A DNA stretch of 64,000 nucleotides from Conservatibacter flavescens (lineage in GTDB: Bacteria > Pseudomonadota > Gammaproteobacteria > Enterobacterales > Pasteurellaceae). The stretch is taken from contig NZ_PHHA01000018.1 of NCBI RefSeq assembly GCF_002795425.1, positions 1 through 64,000 on the forward strand. Reading direction: 5' to 3'. This document shows, piece after piece, positions 38,883-49,413 of the stretch; position 1 is the first letter of the stretch, and the number at the start of each line of letters is the position of its first letter. A program made the position numbers and the translations under genes. The notes beneath the pieces are model-generated. The model searched no databases, was not told where the DNA came from, and was given only the letters and a program-made list of their open reading frames with translations.

Positions 38883-39968
38883 ATGGATTTAAACACGATT
38901 TTAATTATATTAGGCGTACTCGCTTTAGTAATTTTAGTTGCCCATGGTTTATGGTCAAATCGCCGCGAAAAAACGCAATTTTTCAAAAACGCAAATACTT
39001 TCACACGTGATGGGCGTATAGAGCATCATTCGCAAAATAGCGGGCATGATCCTTTAACTGGCGTGCCTGTACAACGTGCAGCACAATTACATAATCAAGA
39101 GGTCCCATTACAAACAACCTCGCCAATTCAACAACCTGTTATATCACAGGAAGTGGCTTCACAACCGGTACAACAAGGTCTAAATTTTGATGAGGATATC
39201 TCGGAGGTTAAGCGTGCTCCACACTATGAATACCCGAGTTCATCTTCTAAATCTGTAGAACAAGCCGTAAACGAAATAAAAATTAGTTTGCCTGGTGAGA
39301 CGATGACACAGGAATCCAATCCTGTTTATACCATGCCTGTTACACAAGGAGAAAATTTAGGCTATCGCTCTATTGCGGATATTGAGGCGCAAGTGGATGA
39401 AAATGAGGGAATCAATACTTCTTCGACCATACTTCGTGAGCAGTTAGCTCAGGCCTCACAGACTGCAGGGCAAGCAACGAATTATACGACAGAACCAAGT
39501 GTCACACGACAACCGACTATGGATGCGCCAGCTGCTTCAGAGCCGATGAAAAAAGCGGTGAATGAGACACCAGATTTTGTTGTGCTTTATGTCGTTTCGC
39601 CAGAAAATCGAGAGTTTTATGGTTCACACTTGGCCCTCGCCTTAGAAGAGCTAGGCTTTGTTTTCAGTGAAGAAGGAATTTTCAATCGTCATGTGGATAC
39701 CGTTGCGACACCCGTTGTGTACAGCGTGGCGAATATTCGTCAACCGGGCACTTTTGACTTAGGGGCAATGGCGGAGTTCAGTACAATTGGTATTGTGTTT
39801 TTTATGCAGTTATCAAGCACAGCAAAAGATCGTATGAATTTCCTCTATATGTACCAAGATGCGAAACAGCTGGCTGAGCGCTTGGGGGGCTTTGTGTTAG
39901 ATGAAGAACAAGAGCTGTTTACAGAAGAAACCAAAACACGTTATTTAACACGGTTTACCCAATATTAA
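38883..39968 (+). CDS. zipA: Cell division protein ZipA
   Basis: ZipA tethers FtsZ to the inner membrane in the Z ring. The 361-residue protein has an N-terminal membrane anchor (about 4-24, LNTILIILGVLALVILVAHG), a long Pro/Gln-rich linker, and a C-terminal FtsZ-binding domain (about 225-361) beginning DFVVLYVVSPENREFYG. The linker is variable in the family. The cysZ/zipA/ligA order is conserved. Confidence 0.94.
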   Translation: MDLNTILIILGVLALVILVAHGLWSNRREKTQFFKNANTFTRDGRIEHHSQNSGHDPLTGVPVQRAAQLHNQEVPLQTTSPIQQPVISQEVASQPVQQGLNFDEDISEVKRAPHYEYPSSSSKSVEQAVNEIKISLPGETMTQESNPVYTMPVTQGENLGYRSIADIEAQVDENEGINTSSTILREQLAQASQTAGQATNYTTEPSVTRQPTMDAPAASEPMKKAVNETPDFVVLYVVSPENREFYGSHLALALEELGFVFSEEGIFNRHVDTVATPVVYSVANIRQPGTFDLGAMAEFSTIGIVFFMQLSSTAKDRMNFLYMYQDAKQLAERLGGFVLDEEQELFTEETKTRYLTRFTQY

Positions 39969-39979
39969 AAAATATGTGA

Positions 39980-42046
<2,067 letters not shown>

Positions 42047-42049
42047 AAT

Positions 42050-42069
42050 AAGGCAAGTTTCCTTGCCTT
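42050..42069 (+). terminator. Terminator hairpin after ligA
   Basis: Stem aaggcaag/cttgcctt with a 4-nt loop directly after the ligA stop; only a weak T tract follows. Confidence 0.6.
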
Positions 42070-42090
42070 ACTGAGTTTAAATAGGTTTTC

Positions 42091-42122
42091 AATTCGGCTT
42101 GTTTCTTTGTCTCAGGCCGAAT
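42091..42122 (-). terminator. Hairpin after rnb
   Basis: aattcggc and gccgaatt (42091 and 42115 regions) form a stem downstream of the minus-strand rnb stop; T-rich sequence is limited, so efficiency is uncertain. Confidence 0.5.
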
Positions 42123-42130
42123 TGATTTGA

Positions 42131-44110
42131 CTATATAATGTGACCAATAATACTACGAGTTTCAACTTTCACTTCGGTTAATTTTATTTTCACAATATCA
42201 CCAATTTTATAAGCGCGCTCTCCTTTTATGTAGAAAGCGAGTTCGTCAGAATTGATGGTGATTTCTTCTTTGTTGTTATGTAAGCTTGACGCGGGTACAA
42301 AAACGCTAGCGCCATTTTCTAATAATAAAACACGTAGACCACCACGACTCACATCTTGTATTTCACCTTCAAACTCTGGTGAAAGAGCAAGTTTGTCTTG
42401 TAGATATAACGCATATAGCCAATCAGCAATATCACGTTCCACTAAGCGATTCTGTTTTCGTGCTTCTTGCAAACGTGCTAATATAGGCTCATTCGGCTTT
42501 TGACAAGGTTGCTGAGTGAGACAAGCTTTAATTAAGCGATGATTAACCATATCCGAATATTTGCGAATAGGGGAGGTCCAAGTGGCATAGCCTGTTAAAC
42601 CTAAGCCAAAATGTGGCGCGAGTTCAGCTTTAAATTCTGCAAAAGTGAGAAAACGACGTAAACGTAATTCAAGATAGTCTCCCGCTATTGGCTCTATGTC
42701 ATGACGCATTTGGCAATAGCCAGCTAGGGTAGAAAGATTTTCCGGTGAATAACGTTCTGTTAATGCCTCCCGATTTTCATCATTGGCTAATTGGTTTAAT
42801 AAAAATTGCTGTACAGCAGGTAGATTTTTTTTATCAAATCCAGCATGGGTATTAAAGATACCGCAATGTGCATGTTCGTCTAAATATAATGCGGCACAAA
42901 TGTTTGCAATGATCATAGATTCTTCAACGATTTGATTTGCTATACGGCGATGCTCTGCTTTAATTTCTTTGACTTTGCCATTATCTTCAAGCAGGAAAGT
43001 GTAATCAGGTTTTTCTTTAAATAATAGCGAATGTGTTTTACGCCATTGTATACGTGCGAGTGTAAATTGATGTAACCAGTCAATTTGTTGTTGAGTATCG
43101 GGGTGTTCAGGTTGCCAAGCATTTGGTTGTTGCTCGAGATAATTTGATACGTTGTTGTAAGCTAATTTCCCTTTGGATTGCACAAATGCGGATACAAAAA
43201 CGGGTTTAGCAGAGATATTGCCAGTTAAATCTGTTTCAATATAACAGACAAGGGCGGGGCGTGTTTCATTGGCTACCAATGAACAGAGTTCGTCCGATAA
43301 TTCGCGTGGTAGCATAGGAATATTGAAGCCAGGCAAGTAATTCGTAAAACACCGCTGCTTAGCATCTTGTTCAATTTGCGAATCAAGGGCAATATAAGCA
43401 GTTGGATCAGCAATTGCGACAATTAATTTCCAACCTGTTTGCGTGCCGTTATTTGTGATGGGTTCAATATATAACGCATCATCCATATCTTTTGTTGTTT
43501 CACTATCGATAGTCACAAAATGAAGTGCGGTCAGATCTTCACGAGTTTGTTGATCTAACATTTCATAGTGGTCTTGGCCTTCTACCGGATAGCGGGATTG
43601 TTCGTGGCGTGCTAATGTGACCCACCAAGGCGCAAAATCATCGTTAGCTGCACAAATAAATTGTTCAATTTGCGCAAAGAAGAAACGATCGTCACGTAAA
43701 GGGTGTGTTTTTAAGCGAGCGACAACCCAATCTCCCTCCTTTAATTGCTCTTTTTTGATAGGGTTAGCACAATTTGCGCCTATGGGTTGATTAATATTTG
43801 GATGATCGACGATAACCTGCAATTTGCCTTCTTTGTTAAAGCGTACTTTCGCAATAAAGCGATCGAGCATAGCTTCAATTAACGCATCAGGTTCAGCTTG
43901 TTCTTTGTCATTAATGGTTTCTATTACCGCTTTAATTTTATCACCATGCATTAGCTTTTTCATTGCCATTGGCGGAATAAAATAGCTTTTCTTTTCACAC
44001 TCAAGAAAGCCATAAGCTTTGTCGGAAGCTTTTACGACACCTTCTACATGGGGTTTACTTTCGCGAATTTGTTGTTTAAGTTGACTTAATAGGGGATTGT
44101 TTTGAAACAT
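42131..44110 (-). CDS. rnb: Exoribonuclease II
   Basis: A processive 3'-5' exoribonuclease acting on single-stranded RNA. The 659 residues match E. coli RNase II (644). N-terminal cold-shock/OB domains precede the RNB domain with its Asp cluster in VTIDSETTKDMDDALYI near residue 200 and GYATWTSPIRKYSDMVNHRL near 520; a C-terminal S1 domain ends the protein. fabI lies upstream on the same strand with a hairpin between. One USS is inside. Confidence 0.95.
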   Translation of the reverse strand: MFQNNPLLSQLKQQIRESKPHVEGVVKASDKAYGFLECEKKSYFIPPMAMKKLMHGDKIKAVIETINDKEQAEPDALIEAMLDRFIAKVRFNKEGKLQVIVDHPNINQPIGANCANPIKKEQLKEGDWVVARLKTHPLRDDRFFFAQIEQFICAANDDFAPWWVTLARHEQSRYPVEGQDHYEMLDQQTREDLTALHFVTIDSETTKDMDDALYIEPITNNGTQTGWKLIVAIADPTAYIALDSQIEQDAKQRCFTNYLPGFNIPMLPRELSDELCSLVANETRPALVCYIETDLTGNISAKPVFVSAFVQSKGKLAYNNVSNYLEQQPNAWQPEHPDTQQQIDWLHQFTLARIQWRKTHSLLFKEKPDYTFLLEDNGKVKEIKAEHRRIANQIVEESMIIANICAALYLDEHAHCGIFNTHAGFDKKNLPAVQQFLLNQLANDENREALTERYSPENLSTLAGYCQMRHDIEPIAGDYLELRLRRFLTFAEFKAELAPHFGLGLTGYATWTSPIRKYSDMVNHRLIKACLTQQPCQKPNEPILARLQEARKQNRLVERDIADWLYALYLQDKLALSPEFEGEIQDVSRGGLRVLLLENGASVFVPASSLHNNKEEITINSDELAFYIKGERAYKIGDIVKIKLTEVKVETRSIIGHII

Positions 44111-44142
44111 GTTATTGCTATGGAAAGTTAATATAAATGGAA

Positions 44143-44163
44143 TAGGGCGGTGGGGACCGCCCT
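44143..44163 (-). terminator. Hairpin between fabI and rnb
   Basis: Stem agggcggt/accgccct with a 4-nt G/C loop lies after the fabI stop on the minus strand, followed by attccattt. Probable fabI terminator, possibly leaky. Confidence 0.65.
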
Positions 44164-44188
44164 TTGAAAATAATCAATATTGAGCAAA

Positions 44189-44977
44189 TTACTCTTCGCC
44201 TAATTCGCCCATTGCGGTAATGCTAAATCCAGCATCAACATGCACGACTTCTCCAGTGATGCCTGAAGCTAAATCAGAACATAGGAACGCAGCGGAATTA
44301 CCAACGTCTTCAATGGTAACGGTGCGACGTAGTGCAGCCGTTTTCTCAAAAGCTGACAGCATTTTCTTAAAGTTTTTGATGCCAGAGGCGGCAAGTGTAC
44401 GGATTGGACCTGCAGATACCGCATTAACGCGAATACCATCTTTACCTAGATCTGCTGCCATAACACGCGTAGCGGCTTCAAGAGAAGCTTTCGCTAAACA
44501 CATTACATTATAATTTGGAATAGCGCGTTCAGCCCCTAAATAAGTCAGGGTTAATAGGGCTGCATTTGGATTTAAAAATGGACGTGCAGCTTGTGCCATA
44601 GCAACAAAACTATATGCACTAATATCGTGAGCAATGCGATAACCTTCTCGGGTTGCAGCATTAACATAATCGCCATCTAATTGATCACCTGGTGCAAAAG
44701 CGATAGCGTGAACAAAACCATCAAACTTATCCCAATGTTTGCTTAATTCAGTAAAGCAATTTTGAATGCTTTCATCGGTTGCAACATCTAACGGCAAAAC
44801 AATATTAGAATCAAATTCTTTGGCAAACTCTTCAACGCGTGGTTTTAATTTATCATTTAAATAAGTGAACGCAAGTTCAGCGCCTTCACGTTTCATGGCA
44901 GCAGCAATGCCGTATGCAATAGAACGATTGCTCGCAAGACCAGTAATAAGAATTCGTTTATTTGTTAAGAAACCCAT
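44189..44977 (-). CDS. fabI: Enoyl-[acyl-carrier-protein] reductase FabI
   Basis: The NADH-dependent reductase of the last step of fatty acid elongation and the target of triclosan and diazaborines. The 262 residues align without gaps with E. coli FabI over the first ~160 positions. Catalytic Tyr156 and Lys163 are in [10 protein letters not shown]; the cofactor loop is [11 protein letters not shown]. Position 93, Gly in E. coli (HSIGFAPG), is Ala here (HAIAFAPG, codon GCT); changes at this Gly reduce inhibitor sensitivity in E. coli. Met159 is retained. Confidence 0.96.
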   Translation of the reverse strand: MGFLTNKRILITGLASNRSIAYGIAAAMKREGAELAFTYLNDKLKPRVEEFAKEFDSNIVLPLDVATDESIQNCFTELSKHWDKFDGFVHAIAFAPGDQLDGDYVNAATREGYRIAHDISAYSFVAMAQAARPFLNPNAALLTLTYLGAERAIPNYNVMCLAKASLEAATRVMAADLGKDGIRVNAVSAGPIRTLAASGIKNFKKMLSAFEKTAALRRTVTIEDVGNSAAFLCSDLASGITGEVVHVDAGFSITAMGELGEE

Positions 44978-45082
44978 AATATATCCTAAATGATTAGTGG
45001 AGAAGATTTTGCTTAGTATAAGGCAAAAAACAAATAACGCAAATCAGACCTTGATTTTTCAGCAGGATTGCGTTGTTTGTTT

Positions 45083-45352
45083 TTATTTCTGTCTGTTTCC
45101 GAGTAAGTAAAGAGCCGTTAATCCAAGTGCGGAATAGCTTAATCCTTTAACCGTCAATAATTTGCGTTTGAGTAAGGCAAAAAGTAATGCTCGAATAAGT
45201 GGATTTGAAAAACTTAAGCCTAAATTTTTTATCCCTGCAAAAGGCTGAGATACATTGCGGCGAGTATGTTGGCTTTGTGCTAATAATTTCATGCGTAAAG
45301 CATCGCCTTTCATGATTAATAGCTCTTTTTCTTCGGTCAGTTGGTTTTTCAT
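45083..45352 (-). CDS. YqjK-like protein
   Basis: An 89-residue basic protein with an N-terminal helical region and a hydrophobic C-terminal part (about 66-83, LSYSALGLTALYLLG). Its place after yqjE and yqjD on the same strand matches the E. coli yqjD-yqjE-yqjK order, so YqjK is the best name; function unknown. Confidence 0.65.
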   Translation of the reverse strand: MKNQLTEEKELLIMKGDALRMKLLAQSQHTRRNVSQPFAGIKNLGLSFSNPLIRALLFALLKRKLLTVKGLSYSALGLTALYLLGNRQK

Positions 45353-45369
45353 TGTCGCCTCCTTACCAA

Positions 45370-45771
45370 TTAATTACTATGTGATGATTTATCAGCTAAT
45401 TGTTTTAATGTTGCAATATCTAATTTTACTTCCTCTAGGGTATTTTGCATAAATGTACGTTGTTTCTTAAGAGAATTTAAGATGACGAGGAATAAAATGA
45501 ATGCAATGAATACGCCACCACCACAGATAGCACTGAATACAATGAATTTTTGTTGTGGATCGGTAATATAAGCATTAACCGCAAACAGCCCACTCATTAA
45601 TGCAATCAGCAAACATACCACTAAGATAAGTGCGGAAATAAGGGTAATAATTAAACGTTCTTTTAATTGGCTTAACTCAATACGAGCCATATCTAGGCGA
45701 ACTTGTGCTAGCTCAAGCGTCGTAATGAGAATGTTTTTTATACCCACTTTAATATTTTGAATAGCTTGCAT
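45370..45771 (-). CDS. YqjE family membrane protein (phage holin-like superfamily)
   Basis: A 133-residue protein with two adjacent membrane segments (about 40-65 and 75-100, LISALILVVCLLIALMSGLFAV and FSAICGGGVFIAFILFLVIL) flanked by charged helices. It fits the YqjE/Phage_holin_3_6 family. It lies 17 bp upstream of the YqjK-like gene. Confidence 0.75.
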   Translation of the reverse strand: MQAIQNIKVGIKNILITTLELAQVRLDMARIELSQLKERLIITLISALILVVCLLIALMSGLFAVNAYITDPQQKFIVFSAICGGGVFIAFILFLVILNSLKKQRTFMQNTLEEVKLDIATLKQLADKSSHSN

Positions 45772-45810
45772 AGGATTCCCTCAAAGGCTGTCACGAGTAA
45801 CAATAAAGAT

Positions 45811-45831
45811 TGGGCGAACTGAGTTCGCCCA
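45811..45831 (-). terminator. Terminator after the YqjD/ElaB gene
   Basis: A perfect 9-bp stem, tgggcgaac/gttcgccca, with a 3-nt loop is followed on the minus strand by atctttatt. It separates the DUF883 gene from yqjE. Confidence 0.75.
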
Positions 45832-45889
45832 TTTGTTTAGATATAAAGTCGTTTTAGTTATCTTACGCCTAAAACATAACTTAAAAAGC

Positions 45890-46198
45890 TTATTTTTTGC
45901 TGATTAAAACACCTAATAATAAGCCGATAACCCCAGCAATACCGATAGCTTTATAAGGATTGTCTTGAACAATAGCATCAGTTTGTTTTGCCACTTGTTT
46001 CGCTCCAGCTACCGCATCTTGCTGTAAATTGCTGAACTGTTCTTTTGCGCGACCAATACGCGAGTTTAGGGTATCTTTCAATTTTTTGAGTTCAGCTTCG
46101 CCTGATTGTTTTTGGTCATCAAATAATTCTTCCGCATTAGCTAAAATATCACGAATTTCATCTAATAAGGCATCACGTTTTTTATCGAATTGACTCAT
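45890..46198 (-). CDS. DUF883 family protein (YqjD/ElaB)
   Basis: A 102-residue protein of the YqjD/ElaB/YgaM family: a long charged helix followed by a C-terminal membrane anchor (about 82-99, AIGIAGVIGLLLGVLIS). E. coli YqjD and ElaB are ribosome-associated inner-membrane proteins of stationary phase. ATG at 46198 follows AAGGGGAAATT. First of the three yqj-like genes. Confidence 0.88.
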   Translation of the reverse strand: MSQFDKKRDALLDEIRDILANAEELFDDQKQSGEAELKKLKDTLNSRIGRAKEQFSNLQQDAVAGAKQVAKQTDAIVQDNPYKAIGIAGVIGLLLGVLISKK

Positions 46199-46344
46199 AA
46201 TTTCCCCTTTGGTTGTCTTTCATATACATTTCTTTTCTAGAAAATAGATAGAATTTATTTGCTAGATGTCCTCATGATAGTCAAACTCTATTAACAATGT
46301 CAAATTTTAATCATATTTTTTTGTCAATTAATCTCTATTTTTGT

Positions 46345-47100
46345 CTATGCAGGATTATCAATATCTTTGAATTCCACATCAAAGTGGTACTGCTCAGCGA
46401 GCCATTCACCAAGCGCTTTGATGCCATAACGCTCTGTAGCATGATGTCCAGCCGCAAAAAAATGCATGCCTTGTTCACGGGCGGAATGAATGGTCTGTTC
46501 GGAAACCTCTCCCGTAATATAAGCATCGAGTCCTTTAGCCGCAGCAAGATCAATATAGCCTTGTCCTCCACCGGTGCATAAACCAATAGTTTTAATTAAA
46601 GTTGGGCCAGCATCACAACACACAAGGGGGGTACGTTGTAATTTTTGCTCAATTCGTTGGATAAAAGCTTCACTTGTTATTGGAGCAGTTAACTCGCCAT
46701 ACATAGGAATACTATTAGTTGTGTCTTCCAACGGTTTTAAGTTTTCAATACCTAATAGCTGAGCAAGTTGAGCGTTATTACCAAGCTCAGGGTGTATATC
46801 TAAAGGCAGATGATAGGCATATAAGTTTATTTCATGCTGCAATAAGGTTTTAATCCGTTTGCCTTTCATTCCTCGAATACATGGGTTTTCACTTTTCCAA
46901 AAATAGCCATGATGAACTAAAATGGCATCGGCATTTTGGCTAACGGCATAATCAATTAATGCTTGGCTGGCGGTCACGCCTGTGATGATCTTTTTGACTT
47001 CTGTTTTGCCTTCAATTTGTAGACCGTTTGGCGCATAATCTTTGATACTATTTGCATTTAATTTTTGATCAAGCAGCTGTTCAAGCGCAATGTTATTCAT
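46345..47100 (-). CDS. ybgI: NIF3 family dinuclear-metal protein (YbgI)
   Basis: A 251-residue NIF3/YbgI protein, a toroidal hexamer binding two metals in bacterial homologues; annotated by some as GTP cyclohydrolase I type 2-like, but its reaction is not settled. Motifs: LVHHGYFW near 63 with metal-binding His, DTHPELGNNAQLA-like HLPLDIHPELGNN, and FFAAGHHATERYGIKAL near the C-terminus. A hairpin plus T-run lies 75 bp upstream. Confidence 0.9.
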   Translation of the reverse strand: MNNIALEQLLDQKLNANSIKDYAPNGLQIEGKTEVKKIITGVTASQALIDYAVSQNADAILVHHGYFWKSENPCIRGMKGKRIKTLLQHEINLYAYHLPLDIHPELGNNAQLAQLLGIENLKPLEDTTNSIPMYGELTAPITSEAFIQRIEQKLQRTPLVCCDAGPTLIKTIGLCTGGGQGYIDLAAAKGLDAYITGEVSEQTIHSAREQGMHFFAAGHHATERYGIKALGEWLAEQYHFDVEFKDIDNPA

Positions 47101-47170
47101 AATATCCCTCTAGTATTTGGCTATTTTGCATTAGTCTAAAGGATTTTTAATGAATCATCAAAAGTCCAAT

Positions 47171-47254
47171 AAAAAAAGTTGGCATAAATTCGTGGGGGAT
47201 GAATTTATACCAACTCAAATTGAACAACCTAACAATTATTTATTTTTATAAGAT
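47171..47254 (-). ncRNA. Candidate small RNA or 5' attenuator upstream of the NIF3 gene
   Basis: On the minus strand, TTGCCT-17 bp-TATAAT (47289-47261) is a good sigma70 promoter. A transcript from about 47254 would run ~84 nt to a strong hairpin (agttggtataaattc/gaatttatgccaact, 47215-47177) with a C-rich loop (atcccccac) and seven T after it. No reading frame fits the span. It could be an independent sRNA, or a leader that attenuates transcription into the NIF3 gene, whose ATG is at 47100. No family assignment. Confidence 0.5.
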
Positions 47255-47260
47255 AGATTC

Positions 47261-47289
47261 ATTATATACTTGTTTATATAACAAGGCAA
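47261..47289 (-). promoter_or_regulatory. Sigma70-like promoter of the candidate RNA
   Basis: -35 TTGCCT (47289-47284) and a perfect -10 TATAAT (47266-47261) are 17 bp apart on the minus strand, in a region with no gene start close by. Confidence 0.6.
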
Positions 47290-47389
47290 GGAGAATTTAT
47301 GTGCATTCAAATAGGAGGAAGTCCATGATTCTCATTTGCTAAAAAGTGCGGTAGAATTTTACAAATTTATTTTATTATTAAGGGCTATC

Positions 47390-48229
47390 ATGCTGAGCTA
47401 TCGTCACAGTTTTCATGCAGGCAATCATGCAGATGTACTCAAACATATTACTTTAATGTTAATTATTGAGAGTTTACAACAAAAAGAAAAAGGTTTTTAT
47501 TACCTCGATACGCATGCGGGCGTGGGGCGCTATCGCCTTTTTAGTGAAGAAGCTGAGAAAACGGCAGAATTTAAAGAAGGAATTGGGCGGTTATGGGCGC
47601 AAAAGGATATGCCGGAAGAGGTTGAGCGCTATATACAATTAATCAGAAAACTCAATGGTAGCCAGACGTTGCGATATTATGCCGGTTCACCATTGATTGC
47701 TGCCACATTGTTACGCCAGCAAGATCATGCGTTATTAACAGAGCTACACCCAACAGATTTTCCTTTATTGCGTCATAATTTTAGTCAGTTTAAGAATGTG
47801 ACGACAAAACGTGATAATGGCTTTCAGCAATTAAAAGCAACATTACCGCCTAAAGAACGTAGAGGGTTAGTGCTCATTGATCCGCCTTATGAACTGAAAG
47901 AGGATTATGAATTAGTCGTAGAAGCAATCAAAGAAGGATATAAACGTTTTGCCACAGGAATTTATGCCATTTGGTATCCCGTTGTATTGCGCCAGCAAAT
48001 TAAACGTATGATTAAAGGGCTGGAATCCACAGGTATTCGTAAAATCTTACAGCTTGAGCTGGCAGTTCGTCCTGATAGCGATCAAAAAGGCATGACGGCA
48101 AGTGGTATGATTGTGATTAATCCGCCTTGGCAATTAGAAAGTCAAATGAAAAAAATTCTACCATATTTAACCGCACTTTTAGCGCCAGAAACAGGGAGTT
48201 GGACAGTAAACTGGATTACGCCTGAGTAA
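47390..48229 (+). CDS. rlmJ: 23S rRNA (adenine-2030-N6)-methyltransferase RlmJ
   Basis: RlmJ methylates A2030 of 23S rRNA. ATG at 47390 (MLSYRHSFHAGNHADVLKH) gives 279 residues, as in E. coli (280); the frame open to 47336 includes a USS and lacks similarity. SAM motif DTHAGVGRY near 46 and catalytic DPPYE near 164 are present. A USS lies at 48170 near the 3' end. The lacI-type gene follows after 13 bp but probably belongs to the next functional group. Confidence 0.94.
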   Translation: MLSYRHSFHAGNHADVLKHITLMLIIESLQQKEKGFYYLDTHAGVGRYRLFSEEAEKTAEFKEGIGRLWAQKDMPEEVERYIQLIRKLNGSQTLRYYAGSPLIAATLLRQQDHALLTELHPTDFPLLRHNFSQFKNVTTKRDNGFQQLKATLPPKERRGLVLIDPPYELKEDYELVVEAIKEGYKRFATGIYAIWYPVVLRQQIKRMIKGLESTGIRKILQLELAVRPDSDQKGMTASGMIVINPPWQLESQMKKILPYLTALLAPETGSWTVNWITPE

Positions 48230-48242
48230 TGGTGAGGCTGTC

Positions 48243-49259
48243 ATGTTTTCATCAAAAGATGTGGCTAAAAGAGCAGGCGTTTCACAAACAACGGTTTCCC
48301 GAGTGCTGAATACGCCTGAGCGAGTGAAAGCAAAAACTCGTGATAAAGTATTACAAGTGATACAAGAGTTAGGTTATGTGCGTAATGAAAATGCGCGTAA
48401 TTTGGTTGCCAAACGTACATATACTATCTCGTTAATCTCTGGCCCGTTGCACAATCCTTTTTATGTGGACACGACTTCTCGAATTATTCAGTATGCAACT
48501 ACTTTGGGTTATAAGGTAAATGTCCATTTTTCGACTATAGATAATGCACAGCATATTTATGAATTAGCGTTAAGCCACAAAATCGACGGCTTAATCATGT
48601 CTTGTGTTTTATTAGATGATCCTATTGTTGAACAATTAAAGAAATTGAACCTGCCTTTTATTAGTTTTAATCGTCGCCATTCAACAGCAAGGCATTTTGT
48701 TGAAATTGATAATATTGCAGCTGGGCGAAAAGCGTTACAACACCTAGTGGATTTGGCGCATACTGATATTTTGTGGATTGGCGCCTCAGATGTAGTGAGT
48801 ACTTTTCGTGATCGTTTTATAGGCTTTAAACAGCATTATGAATGGTTGAAAAAACAACCGAATTCTTCCAAACTCAACGTGAGGACGATTAATTATAAAC
48901 AATTAGATCAGCCTGACTTACGCAAATTGTTGACCAAATTATATCAAACCAAGCGATTACCAAGTGCAATTTGTGCAGCAACAGATGCAATGGCAATTGC
49001 CGCAATGGAGATCTTAATTTCTTTGGGGGTATCAATTCCCGAAGACATCAGTATTATTGGCATTGATAATGTGGATTTAAGTGGCAATTATCTAGTGCAA
49101 TTAACCACAGTGGGGGCCGAAAATAATACTTGTCTCGGCTTATTGGCTATTCAAAAACTCATTGAGATGATTGAACATAAAGATAAGCTAGATGAATTTT
49201 CCATCACCTTACCCGTTTCTTTATACACACGTGGTAGTACTCAGCAATACAATCAATAA
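48243..49259 (+). CDS. LacI family transcriptional regulator
   Basis: A 338-residue LacI/GalR regulator: N-terminal helix-turn-helix and hinge (about 1-56, KDVAKRAGVSQTTVSRVLN) and a periplasmic-binding-protein-like effector domain (60-330). It precedes, on the same strand, a permease and an alcohol dehydrogenase; the 154-bp gap to the permease contains operator-like repeats. It is probably the local repressor of that pair. The effector is unknown; residues do not match a characterised sugar repressor that I can recall. Confidence 0.88.
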   Translation: MFSSKDVAKRAGVSQTTVSRVLNTPERVKAKTRDKVLQVIQELGYVRNENARNLVAKRTYTISLISGPLHNPFYVDTTSRIIQYATTLGYKVNVHFSTIDNAQHIYELALSHKIDGLIMSCVLLDDPIVEQLKKLNLPFISFNRRHSTARHFVEIDNIAAGRKALQHLVDLAHTDILWIGASDVVSTFRDRFIGFKQHYEWLKKQPNSSKLNVRTINYKQLDQPDLRKLLTKLYQTKRLPSAICAATDAMAIAAMEILISLGVSIPEDISIIGIDNVDLSGNYLVQLTTVGAENNTCLGLLAIQKLIEMIEHKDKLDEFSITLPVSLYTRGSTQQYNQ

Positions 49260-49276
49260 CAAATGTTAAAAAAATG

Positions 49277-49336
49277 TTGACTAAACTTTTTTGTATCTTA
49301 TTGTGAATACGTAACCATTTTGTGAATTCGTATTCA
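49277..49336 (+). promoter_or_regulatory. Promoter and tandem operator-like repeats before the permease gene
   Basis: TTGACT (49277) and TATTGT (49299) 16 bp apart form a possible promoter. TGTGAATACGTAACCATT at 49302 and TGTGAATTCGTATTCATT at 49321 are similar repeats 19 bp apart; the second contains the palindrome TGAATTCGTATTCA (49323-49336) with a central CG, typical of LacI-family operators. They overlap and follow the -10 box, which fits repression. Confidence 0.6.
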
Positions 49337-49413
49337 TTAATGGCTAACAGTAAGGTTAACAATATGCTGTCTTTTGTTCCTAGTGAAATCTATTTAATTA
49401 TTAGGAGTCGAAC

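Noticed and set aside
46297-46581. Frames on both strands overlapping the NIF3 gene 3' part
   Set aside because: The minus-strand NIF3 reading frame is clearly conserved; the others are shadows.
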